Of a DNA stretch of 15,357 nt, positions 5,838 through 14,122 are shown in pieces (position 1 is the stretch's first letter; every line of letters starts with the position of its first letter). The DNA is taken from assembly GCA_026416315.1 (NCBI GenBank), contig JAOAFK010000091.1:1-15357 (forward strand). Reading direction: 5' to 3'. Origin of the DNA: Syntrophorhabdaceae bacterium. GTDB taxonomy: Bacteria; Desulfobacterota; Syntrophorhabdia; Syntrophorhabdales; Syntrophorhabdaceae. The position numbers and the translations under genes are program-made. The notes below the pieces were generated by a model that had not been told where the DNA came from, did not search any database, and was given only the letters and a program-made list of their open reading frames with translations.

Positions 5838-7295
5838 ATGTCTGTGTCTAAAGAAGAGGAAAAAACAAAGGGCAAAATAATAATTGTAGATGACGAAGAA
5901 AGCGTCCTCACACTTCTTACGGAATTTTTAAGGGAAAATGGTTATGAAGTGGATCCCTTTTCGGATAGCAAAGAGGCCCTTTCTGCACTTAAAACAGGGT
6001 TATATCAGGTATTAATTACTGATATGGCAATGCCAAAAATAGATGGGCTACAGCTTATAAGTTATATCCAAAAAGAATATATCAATACATTAGGTATAGT
6101 GATAACAGGTTATGGTACCCTTGAGAATGCCATAAATGCCATGAGATGCGGTGCCTTTGATTATATACTAAAGCCTTTTAAATTAGAGGATATCCTTACA
6201 ATTCTTGAATCCGCCATGTATTATCACAACTTGATGACCACAGGGGGACTGAATCAAAAACTTTCTTCAAAGGCAAATGTGATGAAAAGGTTTTCTCAAA
6301 GTAGGTTGCTCCTTGAAAATGCCCTCCTTAAAGAAAGGCTTAAAGAAAAATATAGGTTTGACAATATAATAGGTATAAGCTTTGGGATGCAAAAGGTATT
6401 CGAGCTTATAGAAAAGGTCGCTGAAACGAATGCCACAGTGCTCATAACAGGTGAAAGTGGTGTGGGAAAAGAACTCGTTGCAAAGGCCATCCATTATAAT
6501 TCTTTAAGAAGAGATAACCCCTTAGTTGTTGTGAACTGTGGAGCAATCCCTGAAAATCTTTTAGAGAGCGAACTTTTTGGTTATGAAAAAGGAGCATTCA
6601 CAGGCGCGTATAATACAAAATATGGAAAGTTTGAGATAGCAGATAAGGGGACAATTTTCCTTGATGAGATAGGCGATATGAGCCTTGCCCTTCAGGTAAA
6701 GCTTTTAAGGGTGCTTCAAGAAAAAACCTTTGAAAGGATAGGAGGTTCAAGGTCAATAAAAGTAGATGTTAGGTTTATAGCAGCAACCAATAGAGATTTA
6801 GAGCAGTTAGTAAAAGAAGGTAAGTTCAGGGAAGACCTCTTTTACAGACTCAATGTGGTGCCCATCCATATTCCACCTCTTAGAGAAAGAAAACAGGATA
6901 TACCTTTATTGATCAATTATTTTCTTGAACAATCAAACCGTTTAAATGATGCAAACGTGGAAGGATTCGACGAAAGTGCCCTCGAGGTTTTAATGGCATA
7001 CAATTATCCTGGAAATGTGAGGGAATTGAACAATATAGTGGAGAGGGTGGTTGTCCTAAAAAAAAGAGGGGTGGTTACAATAGATGACCTTCCTGAAAAA
7101 TTATGGTCTTTAAGAGAGAAAGAGGAACAGATAGATATACAGAAAGGATACGAGACCCTGGTTACGGAATTCGAAAGGGCAATCATAATGAAAGCTCTTA
7201 AAGAAACAAAGGGTGTGAAAAGCAAGGCTGCAAGCATCTTAAACATGAACAGGACAACCTTGATCGAGAAAATGAAGAGGCTGGGCATGGATTAA
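5838..7295 (+). CDS. Sigma-54-dependent response regulator, FleQ/FlrA-like C-terminus (candidate flagellar master activator)
   Basis: This 485-residue NtrC-family activator has three parts. The receiver (about 12-130) has the VDDE acidic pair, phospho-acceptor D62 in LITDMAMP, T90 and the Lys of LKPF. A coiled linker (about 135-172) leads to the AAA+ domain (about 175-410) with Walker A GESGVGKE (205-212), the sigma-54 contact loop GAFTGA (252-257) and Walker B GTIFLDE (271-277). A Fis-type helix-turn-helix follows (about 450-485). The end, NRTTLIEKMKRLGM, is close to the RTTLVEKMRKYGM style of FleQ/FlrA, which head flagellar hierarchies; that link is by recollection of those families. Unlike many FleQ proteins, the phospho-site is intact. 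No kinase gene is adjacent upstream. The start has no clear ribosome site. A terminator follows the stop. Confidence 0.88.
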   Translation: MSVSKEEEKTKGKIIIVDDEESVLTLLTEFLRENGYEVDPFSDSKEALSALKTGLYQVLITDMAMPKIDGLQLISYIQKEYINTLGIVITGYGTLENAINAMRCGAFDYILKPFKLEDILTILESAMYYHNLMTTGGLNQKLSSKANVMKRFSQSRLLLENALLKERLKEKYRFDNIIGISFGMQKVFELIEKVAETNATVLITGESGVGKELVAKAIHYNSLRRDNPLVVVNCGAIPENLLESELFGYEKGAFTGAYNTKYGKFEIADKGTIFLDEIGDMSLALQVKLLRVLQEKTFERIGGSRSIKVDVRFIAATNRDLEQLVKEGKFREDLFYRLNVVPIHIPPLRERKQDIPLLINYFLEQSNRLNDANVEGFDESALEVLMAYNYPGNVRELNNIVERVVVLKKRGVVTIDDLPEKLWSLREKEEQIDIQKGYETLVTEFERAIIMKALKETKGVKSKAASILNMNRTTLIEKMKRLGMD

Positions 7296-7300
7296 TTTTT

Positions 7301-7316
7301 TGTCAATAATTTGACA
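7301..7316. repeat. 16-bp palindrome, copy 2 (TGTCAA-N4-TTGACA), candidate enhancer
   Basis: TGTCAATAATTTGACA is the exact reverse complement of the copy at 5521-5536. Its centre lies about 100 bases before the predicted start of the sigma-54 promoter at 7381-7396, the usual distance for an activator-binding enhancer. It begins five bases after the stop of the sigma-54 activator gene. Binding by that activator or by the FleR/FlrC-like one is inferred. Confidence 0.6.
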
Positions 7317-7333
7317 ACCCCCAAGGGTTTTTT
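7316..7333 (+). terminator. Small intrinsic terminator after the 5838-7295 regulator
   Basis: AACCC (7316-7320) pairs with GGGTT (7325-7329) around the loop CCAA and is followed by a run of T to 7333. The five-bp stem is short but contains three G-C pairs and lies 21 bases after the stop codon. It would separate the regulator transcript from the kinase operon. Confidence 0.55.
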
Positions 7334-7380
7334 CTATTAACCTTACAAGCAAGTAATCCAATCCATTAAAAGAAAATTTT

Positions 7381-7396
7381 TGGTATGTAATTTGCA
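7381..7396 (+). promoter_or_regulatory. Sigma-54 promoter of the flagellar operon
   Basis: TGGTATGTAATTTGCA carries the invariant GG (-25/-24) and GC (-13/-12) with the exact 12-base phase of the TGGCACG-N4-TTGCA consensus, and the full TTTGCA downstream block. Transcription would begin near 7407, two bases before the first ATG of the kinase gene. No ribosome site precedes that ATG. It would drive the kinase, activator and flgB-to-fliI genes. Confidence 0.75.
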
Positions 7397-7408
7397 TTAT
7401 TTATTTCT

Positions 7409-8503
7409 ATGATGATACCCGAGACAGAACTTTTGAAAGACGCCTTTTCTGAATTTACAAAGGCTTCGGATTCCATAATCAACTATTACCATGTCCTTGA
7501 AACACAAATTAGGCTCTTAAAGGATGAAGTAGAAAAAAAGAATAAAGAACTTGAAAGGGCAAGGGAGTATTTAGAGAATATTCTAAATTCCATACCATTG
7601 GGTATCATTGTGTATGACAAAAAATCCATATCTTTTTCAAACAAGGCAGCTGATAAATTGAATTTTGAAAGCATACTCGTCAGTGAAAATATAAATGATG
7701 AAAAGGCAGGGCTTGTGAAAAATGGAAAAGGATATTACAGGTGGAAGAAAGATAATCTACAGAATGGTTTTAAAAATAAAGAAGTTCTAATAATTGAAGA
7801 TGTGACAGAGTTTGAAAAGATGAAAGAGAGGCTTGAAAGGGATGAAAGACTAAAGGCCATGGGTGAGATGGCGGCTCGTATTGCCCATGAGATAAAAAAT
7901 CCTTTAGGTAGTATGGAGCTGTTTCTTACCATGCTTTCTGAGGGGAAGAAAAAGTCAAAAGTTAAAAAATATGTGGAATCCATAAGATACGGTATACAGA
8001 CAATAGACAGGATAATAAATAATATACTCTCCTATACAAGACCTAAAACACTTGCATTACGGGAAGAAAAGATAGGGAGGGTTGTTGAAGAGATACTTGA
8101 TTTTATGAGGCTTTCTATTGAATCAAGAAATATTTCAGTTGTTTTAAATATTGAGTATAAAGGAAGTTTGGTTTTTGATCCCGATATGATGAAGCTTGTC
8201 ATTATGAATTTTATTAGCAATGCCATTGATGCCATAAAGGGCAAGGGGATGATAAGGATAGATATTAAAGAGGATAAAAACAATATAATCATTGTAATAG
8301 CAGATAATGGTTGTGGAATGAACGAAGAGATCAGAAAAAACATATTTAATCCCTTTTTTACTACAAAGGACAAAGGCGTTGGGTTAGGTCTTTTTATAGT
8401 TCATAACATAGTCCAGGCACATAGTGGTTATATTGAGGTAGATTCAACTGAGGGTGCTGGCTCTACATTTACAATATATCTTCCTAAGGAAAGGAAAATA
8501 TGA
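7409..8503 (+). CDS. FleS/FlrB-like cytoplasmic sensor histidine kinase
   Basis: A 364-residue kinase without membrane segments. Its N-terminal helix LLKDAFSEFTKASDSI and the coiled coil at about 25-58 resemble FleS/FlrB. A PAS-like segment follows (about 55-135, SIPLGIIVYD), then the dimerisation domain with the H box AARIAHEIKNPLG (phospho-His H160). The ATPase domain has the N box NFISNAIDA (267-275), G1 DNGCGM (299-304), F box NPFFTTK (314-320) and G2 GVGLGL (323-328). It should phosphorylate the activator encoded next, whose ATG overlaps its stop (ATGA). In Vibrio and Pseudomonas such pairs switch on basal-body and hook genes. Two ATG codons stand in tandem at 7409 and 7412; neither has a ribosome site, and the predicted mRNA start is only two to five bases upstream. 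Confidence 0.87.
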   Translation: MMIPETELLKDAFSEFTKASDSIINYYHVLETQIRLLKDEVEKKNKELERAREYLENILNSIPLGIIVYDKKSISFSNKAADKLNFESILVSENINDEKAGLVKNGKGYYRWKKDNLQNGFKNKEVLIIEDVTEFEKMKERLERDERLKAMGEMAARIAHEIKNPLGSMELFLTMLSEGKKKSKVKKYVESIRYGIQTIDRIINNILSYTRPKTLALREEKIGRVVEEILDFMRLSIESRNISVVLNIEYKGSLVFDPDMMKLVIMNFISNAIDAIKGKGMIRIDIKEDKNNIIIVIADNGCGMNEEIRKNIFNPFFTTKDKGVGLGLFIVHNIVQAHSGYIEVDSTEGAGSTFTIYLPKERKI

Positions 8504-9810
8504 AGGCAAATGTCCTTGTAATAGATGATGATTACCATATGAGGCTTGCCTTAAAAGAGATTTTATCCAAGGCAGGTTATACTGTTTCCACTGCGGAAAA
8601 CGGCATGAAGGCAATAGACGAGATAGGGAAAAAGGTATTTGATTTGATCATCACAGATGTAAAGATGCCCCATCTAAATGGTATTGACCTTTTAAAATAC
8701 ATAAGGAAAGAACATCCCTTGTTGCCTGTTATACTTATTACTGCCTATGGAACCATTCAGGATGCAGTGACTGTAATAAAGGAAGGTGCATTTGATTATA
8801 TTCAGAAGCCTTTTACAGCAGAGTCTCTTTTCAATACAGTAAAACGTGCCCTCGGTGGCACAAATGGTAAAATTATTTATGCTTCTGCTGCTATGAGAGA
8901 TGTGCTCCTTAAGGCAGGAAGGGTGGCAAGATCGGATGTAACGGTTTTAATTCAGGGTGAGAGTGGGGTGGGTAAGGAATTGATATCCCGTTTTATCCAT
9001 GAGGCAAGCGATAGGGCAAAAAATCCCTTTGTCCCTGTAAATTGTGCAGCATTACCTGAAAACCTTCTTGAAAGTGAACTATTTGGATACGAGAAAGGGG
9101 CCTTCACCGGTGCAAACAACAGAAAGATGGGTAAGTTTGAACTTGCAGATAAGGGGACAATACTCCTTGATGAGATTACAGAAATGGATATAAGGCTTCA
9201 AGCAAAGCTTTTGAGGGTATTGCAGGAAAAGGAGATAGAAGTAATAGGTTCAAAATTTCCCAAAAAGGTAGATGTGAGGGTGATTGCTACAACAAATAGA
9301 AATATTTTAAAAATGGTAAATGAGGGAAAATTCCGTGAAGATCTATTTTATCGACTGAATGTATTTCCCATATACATTCCACCTTTAAGGGAAAGAAAAG
9401 AGGATATACCTGAACTTGTGGCACACTTTCTCCGAAAGCATTCAAAAGGCATGGATGTGAGTATAAGCGAAGATGCTATGGAATTTCTAATGAATAAAGA
9501 ATGGCGTGGTAATGCACGAGAGTTAGAAAATGTCATAGCAAGGGCATGTATCCTGTCAAATTACTCTGTAATAAAATTGACACATTTAAAAGAGATGAAC
9601 ATCAACAATTCGGCTGAAATTCATCCAAAAGGTTCAATAAAGGAAATGGAGTTAAAACTTATATTTGATGCATTAAAAACCTGTAATGGTAACAAGACAA
9701 GGGCTGCCTCCCTTCTTGGTATTACGGCAAGGACTTTGAGAAATAAAATAAAGGAATATAAAGAGATGGGAATTTTATTAGAGAAAGAGGTTGACTATGG
9801 ATGTAATTGA
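8500..9810 (+). CDS. FleR/FlrC-like sigma-54-dependent flagellar activator
   Basis: A 436-residue response regulator. The receiver (about 4-118) has D9/D10/D11, phospho-acceptor D53 in IITDVKMP, T81 and K103 in QKPF. The AAA+ domain (about 125-350) has Walker A GESGVGKE (153-160), intact GAFTGA (200-205) and Walker B GTILLDE (219-225). The C-terminal Fis-type helix-turn-helix ends in ITARTLRNKIKEY, the form typical of FlrC/FleR/FlgR. It is translationally coupled to the kinase gene and overlaps the start of flgB by 14 bases, so it is the last regulatory gene before the structural genes. It probably activates later sigma-54 flagellar promoters outside this window, and perhaps its own operon. 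Confidence 0.9.
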   Translation: MKANVLVIDDDYHMRLALKEILSKAGYTVSTAENGMKAIDEIGKKVFDLIITDVKMPHLNGIDLLKYIRKEHPLLPVILITAYGTIQDAVTVIKEGAFDYIQKPFTAESLFNTVKRALGGTNGKIIYASAAMRDVLLKAGRVARSDVTVLIQGESGVGKELISRFIHEASDRAKNPFVPVNCAALPENLLESELFGYEKGAFTGANNRKMGKFELADKGTILLDEITEMDIRLQAKLLRVLQEKEIEVIGSKFPKKVDVRVIATTNRNILKMVNEGKFREDLFYRLNVFPIYIPPLRERKEDIPELVAHFLRKHSKGMDVSISEDAMEFLMNKEWRGNARELENVIARACILSNYSVIKLTHLKEMNINNSAEIHPKGSIKEMELKLIFDALKTCNGNKTRAASLLGITARTLRNKIKEYKEMGILLEKEVDYGCN

Positions 9811-10135
9811 TTTTGTTGAGAAGGCATTAAATATAAGGTCTTTTTACCATAAGATAATCGCGGGAAATATTGCAAACGCCGAGACTCCGCATTATAAAGA
9901 AAAGGATATTGATTTTCAGAAAGAACTTGAAAAGCAACTTTCTGGTATAAAGACCTTCGATGTAGTGGAAAAAACTGAAAATGAAGGAATAAGCACCCTT
10001 GATGGCAATACAGTAAACATAGAATCACAGATGGTAAAACTAAATGAAAATAGCATGGTCTACAGTGCCCTTGTGCATCTGATTTCGAAAAAATTTTCCA
10101 TCATGCGTTATCTCATAAACGAAGGGAGGAGATAG
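9797..10135 (+). CDS. flgB: Flagellar basal-body rod protein FlgB
   Basis: FlgB is a proximal rod subunit exported by the flagellar secretion system. From the ATG at 9797 the product is 112 residues, normal for the family, with the rod-protein signature IIAGNIANAETPHYKEKDIDFQ near residues 20-42 and a C-terminal helix around 85-110. The frame also opens at TTG 9791, but AAGAGG at 9785-9790 is correctly spaced only for the ATG six bases further on. It overlaps the end of the activator gene by 14 bases and is followed after one base by flgC. Confidence 0.94.
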   Translation: MDVIDFVEKALNIRSFYHKIIAGNIANAETPHYKEKDIDFQKELEKQLSGIKTFDVVEKTENEGISTLDGNTVNIESQMVKLNENSMVYSALVHLISKKFSIMRYLINEGRR

Positions 10136-10136
10136 G

Positions 10137-10568
10137 ATGAGTCTTCTTGATATATTAAAGATTGGGGCATCAGGATTAAAAGCACAGAGGATAAGGATGG
10201 AGACCATTGCAACAAACCTCGCAAATATACATACCACGCGTACAGATGAAGGCGGTCCATATGCAAAAAAAGAGGTGGTTTTCAGAACAACAGATGTATC
10301 GGAAAAAAATGAATTCGGAAAGATTCTTTCTGAAAAAATAGAAGGTGTAAAGGTCGAAGAGATTACAAAAAGTAATAAAAATTTTGAAAAGGTATACGAT
10401 CCAGGGCATCCTGATGCAGACAAAGAAGGATATGTGACCTATCCAAATGTGAATCTCATGGAAGAAATGGCGGATATGATCTCTGCCACAAGGTCTTATG
10501 AGGCAAATATAAATGTCATCAATACAACAAAAGAGATGTTTATAAAGACACTCGATATAGGAAAGTAG
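10137..10568 (+). CDS. flgC: Flagellar basal-body rod protein FlgC
   Basis: FlgC is the second proximal rod protein. The 143-residue product has the N-terminal rod motif (SGLKAQRIRMETIATNLAN, residues 12-30), the central PYAKKEVVF and GYVTYPNVNLMEEM segments, and the C-terminal SATRSYEANINVINTTKEM helix that polymerises with the N-terminal helix. Length is normal. A strong GGGAGGAG ribosome site is embedded in the end of flgB. fliE follows after nine bases. Confidence 0.96.
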   Translation: MSLLDILKIGASGLKAQRIRMETIATNLANIHTTRTDEGGPYAKKEVVFRTTDVSEKNEFGKILSEKIEGVKVEEITKSNKNFEKVYDPGHPDADKEGYVTYPNVNLMEEMADMISATRSYEANINVINTTKEMFIKTLDIGK

Positions 10569-10577
10569 GAGGGAATT

Positions 10578-10865
10578 ATGAAGGTCGAAACATTTCAGTT
10601 ACCCCAATTTCCTGAAAACAATAAAATAAATGAGAAAAAGACATCTACATCTTTTACAGAGATTTTAAAAGAATCCATAAATAAAGTAAGTGCCCTTGAG
10701 AAAGAGGCAGACGAGGAGATAAAAAAACTCGCAACCATGGAAAATAAAGACATCCATACGACCATGATTGCCGTAGAAAAGGCAGATATGACCTTTCAGC
10801 TCATGATGCAGATAAGGAACAAGATAATAAGTGCCTATGAAGAGATCATGAGGATGCAGGTATAG
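10578..10865 (+). CDS. fliE: Flagellar hook-basal body complex protein FliE
   Basis: FliE joins the MS-ring to the rod and is among the first export substrates. The 95-residue product has the expected variable N-terminus, the SFTEILKESINKVSALEKEAD helix region (25-45) and the conserved end with TTMIAVEKADMTFQLMMQIRNK and a final YEEIMRMQV. The GGAGGG ribosome site overlaps the flgC stop. fliF begins two bases after the stop. Confidence 0.94.
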   Translation: MKVETFQLPQFPENNKINEKKTSTSFTEILKESINKVSALEKEADEEIKKLATMENKDIHTTMIAVEKADMTFQLMMQIRNKIISAYEEIMRMQV

Positions 10866-10867
10866 TC

Positions 10868-12481
10868 ATGGCACAGCTTGAGTCTCTTACTACCAGTTTA
10901 AAAAGTTTTATAAAGACAACACCAAAGGGCAAACTATATTTATATCTTTTTATCCTTATTGCAGTAATAGGTGGTTCAACCGTGGGATTAACGCTTATCC
11001 AGAAGGAGAACTACCAGCCTCTCTTTTCAGGCCTAAATATGGAAGATGCCTCTATGATTGTGACAAAATTAAAAGAACTTAAAGTTCCTTACAAACTAGG
11101 TTTAGGTGGAACTGTTATTTATGTACCTAAAGAAAAGGTAAACGAGATACGATTGAGCCTTGCATCCCAAAATGCCCTTCCAGGAAATACTGGGGTTGGC
11201 TTTGAATTATTCGATAAAACCAATTACGGAATGACTGAATTCATGCAGAATGTGAACTATAAAAGGGCAATACAGGGAGAACTTGCTCGTACCATAAATC
11301 AGATGCCTGAGGTAAAATCATCAAGGGTTCATATTGCAATACCTGAAAAGACACTTTTTACTGATAGAGAGAAAAGCGTAACAGCATCCATATTTTTGAA
11401 TTTAAAGCCCGGCAGAATGCTTTCAAAGGAACAGGTTAATGGCATTGTACTATTTGTGGCGGGAAGTATTGAGGGCTTAAAGCCAGACAATGTAACTGTC
11501 ATTGATTCTTCTGGAAAGATACTTTACAAAGGCGGTGATAGCAGTTCTCCTATAGTCTTAACAGGTCATCAGTATGAACTTCAAAAAAATATAGAGAGAA
11601 AGATAGAAGAATCCATAAAATCCATGCTCGATGCTTTTATACCAGCAGGAAAATCTATTGTCAGGGCAAGTGTAGAGCTCAATTTAAAGAAGGTTGAGGT
11701 GTTGGAGGAAGAATACAATCCTGAAAAGGCAGTGGTAACAGCATCAAAAAAGAGCATGGAAAAGGTTACAAACAAATCAGGGAAACCGGGTGGTGTTCCA
11801 GGCGTTGCATCCAATATAAACCCTCCACAGAAGAATATAGAAGATGAAAAGATCACAGGTTCTGAAAGACAGGACGAACAGAAGACCTATGAGTTGAGTA
11901 AGGCCATAAGAAAGATAGTGGAACCATATGGGGACATCAAAAAGATTTCCCTTGCTGTGGTTGTTGATGGTAAATACGAAAAGGTGAAGGAAGGTAAGAA
12001 GGAGGTGCTCAGATACACCCCCAGGTCACAGAAGGAGATTCAGGATATCAGAAATCTCGTGGCAAGGGCAGTGGGATACAGTGAAGAAAGAGGGGATAAG
12101 ATAGAGGTCTTAAACATTCCTTTTGAGACAGAACCCCTTGCAGATGAAAAACAGGAAGGTTTCATAAGCAGAGATATAATATTTGACCTAACAAAATATG
12201 CATTTTATCTTGTCATAGCCCTATCAGTGATATTTTTTATAGTGAAACCAATTATAAATCTATTTAAGGAAAGACCCGTTTCTATTTCTATGAAAGAAGC
12301 AGAAAAAATAAAAGATATATATATGGGTGGGCAGAAGGTAGGTGAGGATAAGGCAGGTCTCGTTCAGGGAGCAGGAGAAGCACCAAGTCTTGCAAGTATG
12401 CAGCCGGCGATTGCAAATGCCCTTCAGGATAAGGAGCTTGTGAAACTTATAATAAAAGAATGGGTAAGGCAGGGTAGCTAA
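10868..12481 (+). CDS. fliF: Flagellar MS-ring protein FliF
   Basis: FliF builds the inner-membrane ring that houses the export gate and carries the rotor. The 537-residue product has a first membrane helix at about 23-44, the ring-building motifs (conserved region around NYQPLFSGL and NVNYKRAIQGELARTI, then SSRVHIAIPEK), a periplasmic middle with a less conserved lysine-rich insert near 280-330, a second membrane helix at about 444-459, and a cytoplasmic tail. The last 15 residues (KELVKLIIKEWVRQ) form the FliG-binding helix. Length is normal. The ribosome site is weak, consistent with coupling to fliE. Its TAA shares one base with the fliG ATG. Confidence 0.97.
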   Translation: MAQLESLTTSLKSFIKTTPKGKLYLYLFILIAVIGGSTVGLTLIQKENYQPLFSGLNMEDASMIVTKLKELKVPYKLGLGGTVIYVPKEKVNEIRLSLASQNALPGNTGVGFELFDKTNYGMTEFMQNVNYKRAIQGELARTINQMPEVKSSRVHIAIPEKTLFTDREKSVTASIFLNLKPGRMLSKEQVNGIVLFVAGSIEGLKPDNVTVIDSSGKILYKGGDSSSPIVLTGHQYELQKNIERKIEESIKSMLDAFIPAGKSIVRASVELNLKKVEVLEEEYNPEKAVVTASKKSMEKVTNKSGKPGGVPGVASNINPPQKNIEDEKITGSERQDEQKTYELSKAIRKIVEPYGDIKKISLAVVVDGKYEKVKEGKKEVLRYTPRSQKEIQDIRNLVARAVGYSEERGDKIEVLNIPFETEPLADEKQEGFISRDIIFDLTKYAFYLVIALSVIFFIVKPIINLFKERPVSISMKEAEKIKDIYMGGQKVGEDKAGLVQGAGEAPSLASMQPAIANALQDKELVKLIIKEWVRQGS

Positions 12482-13479
12482 TGGATACAGCAAATATATC
12501 AGGTATCAGAAAGGCTGCAATTCTCTTACTTACAATGGATGAGCAACTTTCAAAAGAGATACTTAAAGATTTTGAAAAAGAAGAGATTGAGGCAATAGGT
12601 AAAGAAGTGGCAAAATTGAAGTTTATACCAGAGAGTGTTGTAAAACAGGTGCATGAAGAGTTTTTAAGTAATATTAGAAAGGTTGGCCAGGTAATAATTG
12701 ATGGTCAGACGAGATTTAAGACGCTTGTTAAGAAGAGTTTAGGTGATGAAACAGCGGAAACTTATCTTCAGGCAATAGAATCAGGTGGAGGGACTCCAGG
12801 TGATTTTGTAAAGACATGTGATCCAAGACTCCTTGCCACAAACATAAAGGGTGAACACCCTCAGACAATAGCGCTAATTGTATCCCTTCTGCCGCCGAAA
12901 AAGGCCTGTGAAGTAATAGGTGCACTACCAGGAAATATTCAGGGTGATGTGATAACCAGGATGGCAAATTTAGGAAGGGTTGATAAAAACATACTGTTAG
13001 ATGTGGAAGATATAATCAGGGAACAATTGCAGGATCTTGGGGGTGGAGAAGAAAGACAGATGGGTGGCGTTAGTGCTGTGGCAAGTATATTAAACCAGAT
13101 GGATAAAAAGAAAGAGGCAGAACTTCTGAGTTCAATTGAAGATGCCAATCCTGAACTTGCCCAGAGAATAAGACAGTTGATGTTTACATTTGAAGATTTA
13201 ATAAAGCTCGACAACAAGAGCATCCAGACCCTTTTAAAAGAGGTTACATCAGAAGAATTAGCCATTGCATTAAAGGGTGCATCTGATGCTATAAAAGAAA
13301 AGATATTTTCCAATATGTCCGAGAGGGCCTCTGCAATGTTAAAAGAAGATATTGAATCAATGGGTCCTATAAGACTGTCAGAGGTGGAACAGATGCAGAC
13401 AAAGATAGCATTAACGGCAAAGCGACTGGAGGCAGAGGGTAAAATCATCATAACTGGCGAGAATGAACAGTTCATCTAA
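12481..13479 (+). CDS. fliG: Flagellar motor switch protein FliG
   Basis: FliG sits on the FliF ring and transmits torque from MotA. The 332-residue product is full length with N-, middle and C-terminal domains: ISGIRKAAILLLTM at the start, GEHPQTIALIVSLL (EHPQ 125-128) in the middle domain, a Gly-rich hinge at 187-196, MFTFEDL (234-240) and the torque helix in the C-domain with charged residues K265, R282, E289 and D290, matching the positions known to interact with the MotA loop. The stop lies 17 bases inside fliH, so FliG and FliH translation are coupled. Confidence 0.97.
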   Translation: MDTANISGIRKAAILLLTMDEQLSKEILKDFEKEEIEAIGKEVAKLKFIPESVVKQVHEEFLSNIRKVGQVIIDGQTRFKTLVKKSLGDETAETYLQAIESGGGTPGDFVKTCDPRLLATNIKGEHPQTIALIVSLLPPKKACEVIGALPGNIQGDVITRMANLGRVDKNILLDVEDIIREQLQDLGGGEERQMGGVSAVASILNQMDKKKEAELLSSIEDANPELAQRIRQLMFTFEDLIKLDNKSIQTLLKEVTSEELAIALKGASDAIKEKIFSNMSERASAMLKEDIESMGPIRLSEVEQMQTKIALTAKRLEAEGKIIITGENEQFI

Positions 13480-14122
13480 AATCGAGCCATTAATATTAAG
13501 ATCCATAGATGAGATTGAAGAAGATCAACCAACGGAAAACAGGGCATTTATATCCTTTTTTCAGGAAAGAATTCATGATAACCAAATAGAATCAAATATA
13601 GATAACGAATTAAAGGAACATAAAAAAGAAGTAGATATAGAGGCACAGGTAAGAAAGATCTTTGAAGACGCATACAGAGAGGGAGAGAGAGCAGGGTTCG
13701 AGATGGGTATGAAGAAGGCAGAACCCATTATAAAGAGGCTAAACAGAGACCTTGCAAGTATAGAATCTTTCAAAGAGGAGATGTTAAGACGTGTGGAGGA
13801 GATGGCCATTGAGCTCTCCCTTTATTTTACTGAGATTTTAGTTTTAAAGGAATGCACTAAACACAGGGAAACTTTGGTAGATATGATAAAAAGGGCCCTT
13901 GAGATATGCGAGGATAGAACTGACATAAAGATCAGGATGAGAAGCGATGATATCAAGTATATTTCAGAAGAAAATATAAAAACATTGAATATAGTGCCCG
14001 ATGATACAATTGATGAGCCTGGTTTTATTATTGAAACAAACTTCGGTGAAATTGATGGAAGGATTTCGTCTCAGATGGATGAATTGAAAAAATATTTTTT
14101 TGAAAAGGGAAAATGTGAATGA
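13463..14122 (+). CDS. fliH: Flagellar export apparatus protein FliH
   Basis: FliH is the peripheral stalk-like regulator of the export ATPase FliI. The 219-residue product has a variable acidic N-terminus, then a GxxxG run (G74, G78, G82 in EGERAGFEMG) that is a FliH hallmark, a coiled-coil stretch (about 85-125), and the conserved C-domain ending in EPGFIIETNFGEIDGRISSQMDEL. The ATG at 13463 lies inside fliG, behind a GGCGAG stretch. The final bases overlap the GTG start of fliI. Sequence conservation is low, as is usual for this family; identification rests on the GxxxG run, the C-terminal motif and place between fliG and fliI. Confidence 0.9.
   Translation: MNSSSKIEPLILRSIDEIEEDQPTENRAFISFFQERIHDNQIESNIDNELKEHKKEVDIEAQVRKIFEDAYREGERAGFEMGMKKAEPIIKRLNRDLASIESFKEEMLRRVEEMAIELSLYFTEILVLKECTKHRETLVDMIKRALEICEDRTDIKIRMRSDDIKYISEENIKTLNIVPDDTIDEPGFIIETNFGEIDGRISSQMDELKKYFFEKGKCE

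Noticed and set aside
7350..7363. IHF-like site between the palindrome and the sigma-54 promoter
   Set aside because: The match to the IHF consensus needs an extra base; in AT-rich DNA such partial matches are expected by chance.
9553..9583. TGTCAAATTA followed later by TTGACA inside the FleR/FlrC-like gene, resembling the 16-bp palindrome
   Set aside because: The half-sites are far apart and lie in conserved-length coding sequence; spacing does not match the intergenic copies.
12939..13475. 178-codon open frame antisense to fliG
   Set aside because: It lies opposite a full-length, strongly conserved FliG, has a Ser/Ile/Leu-rich shadow composition, no ribosome site and no recognisable motif.
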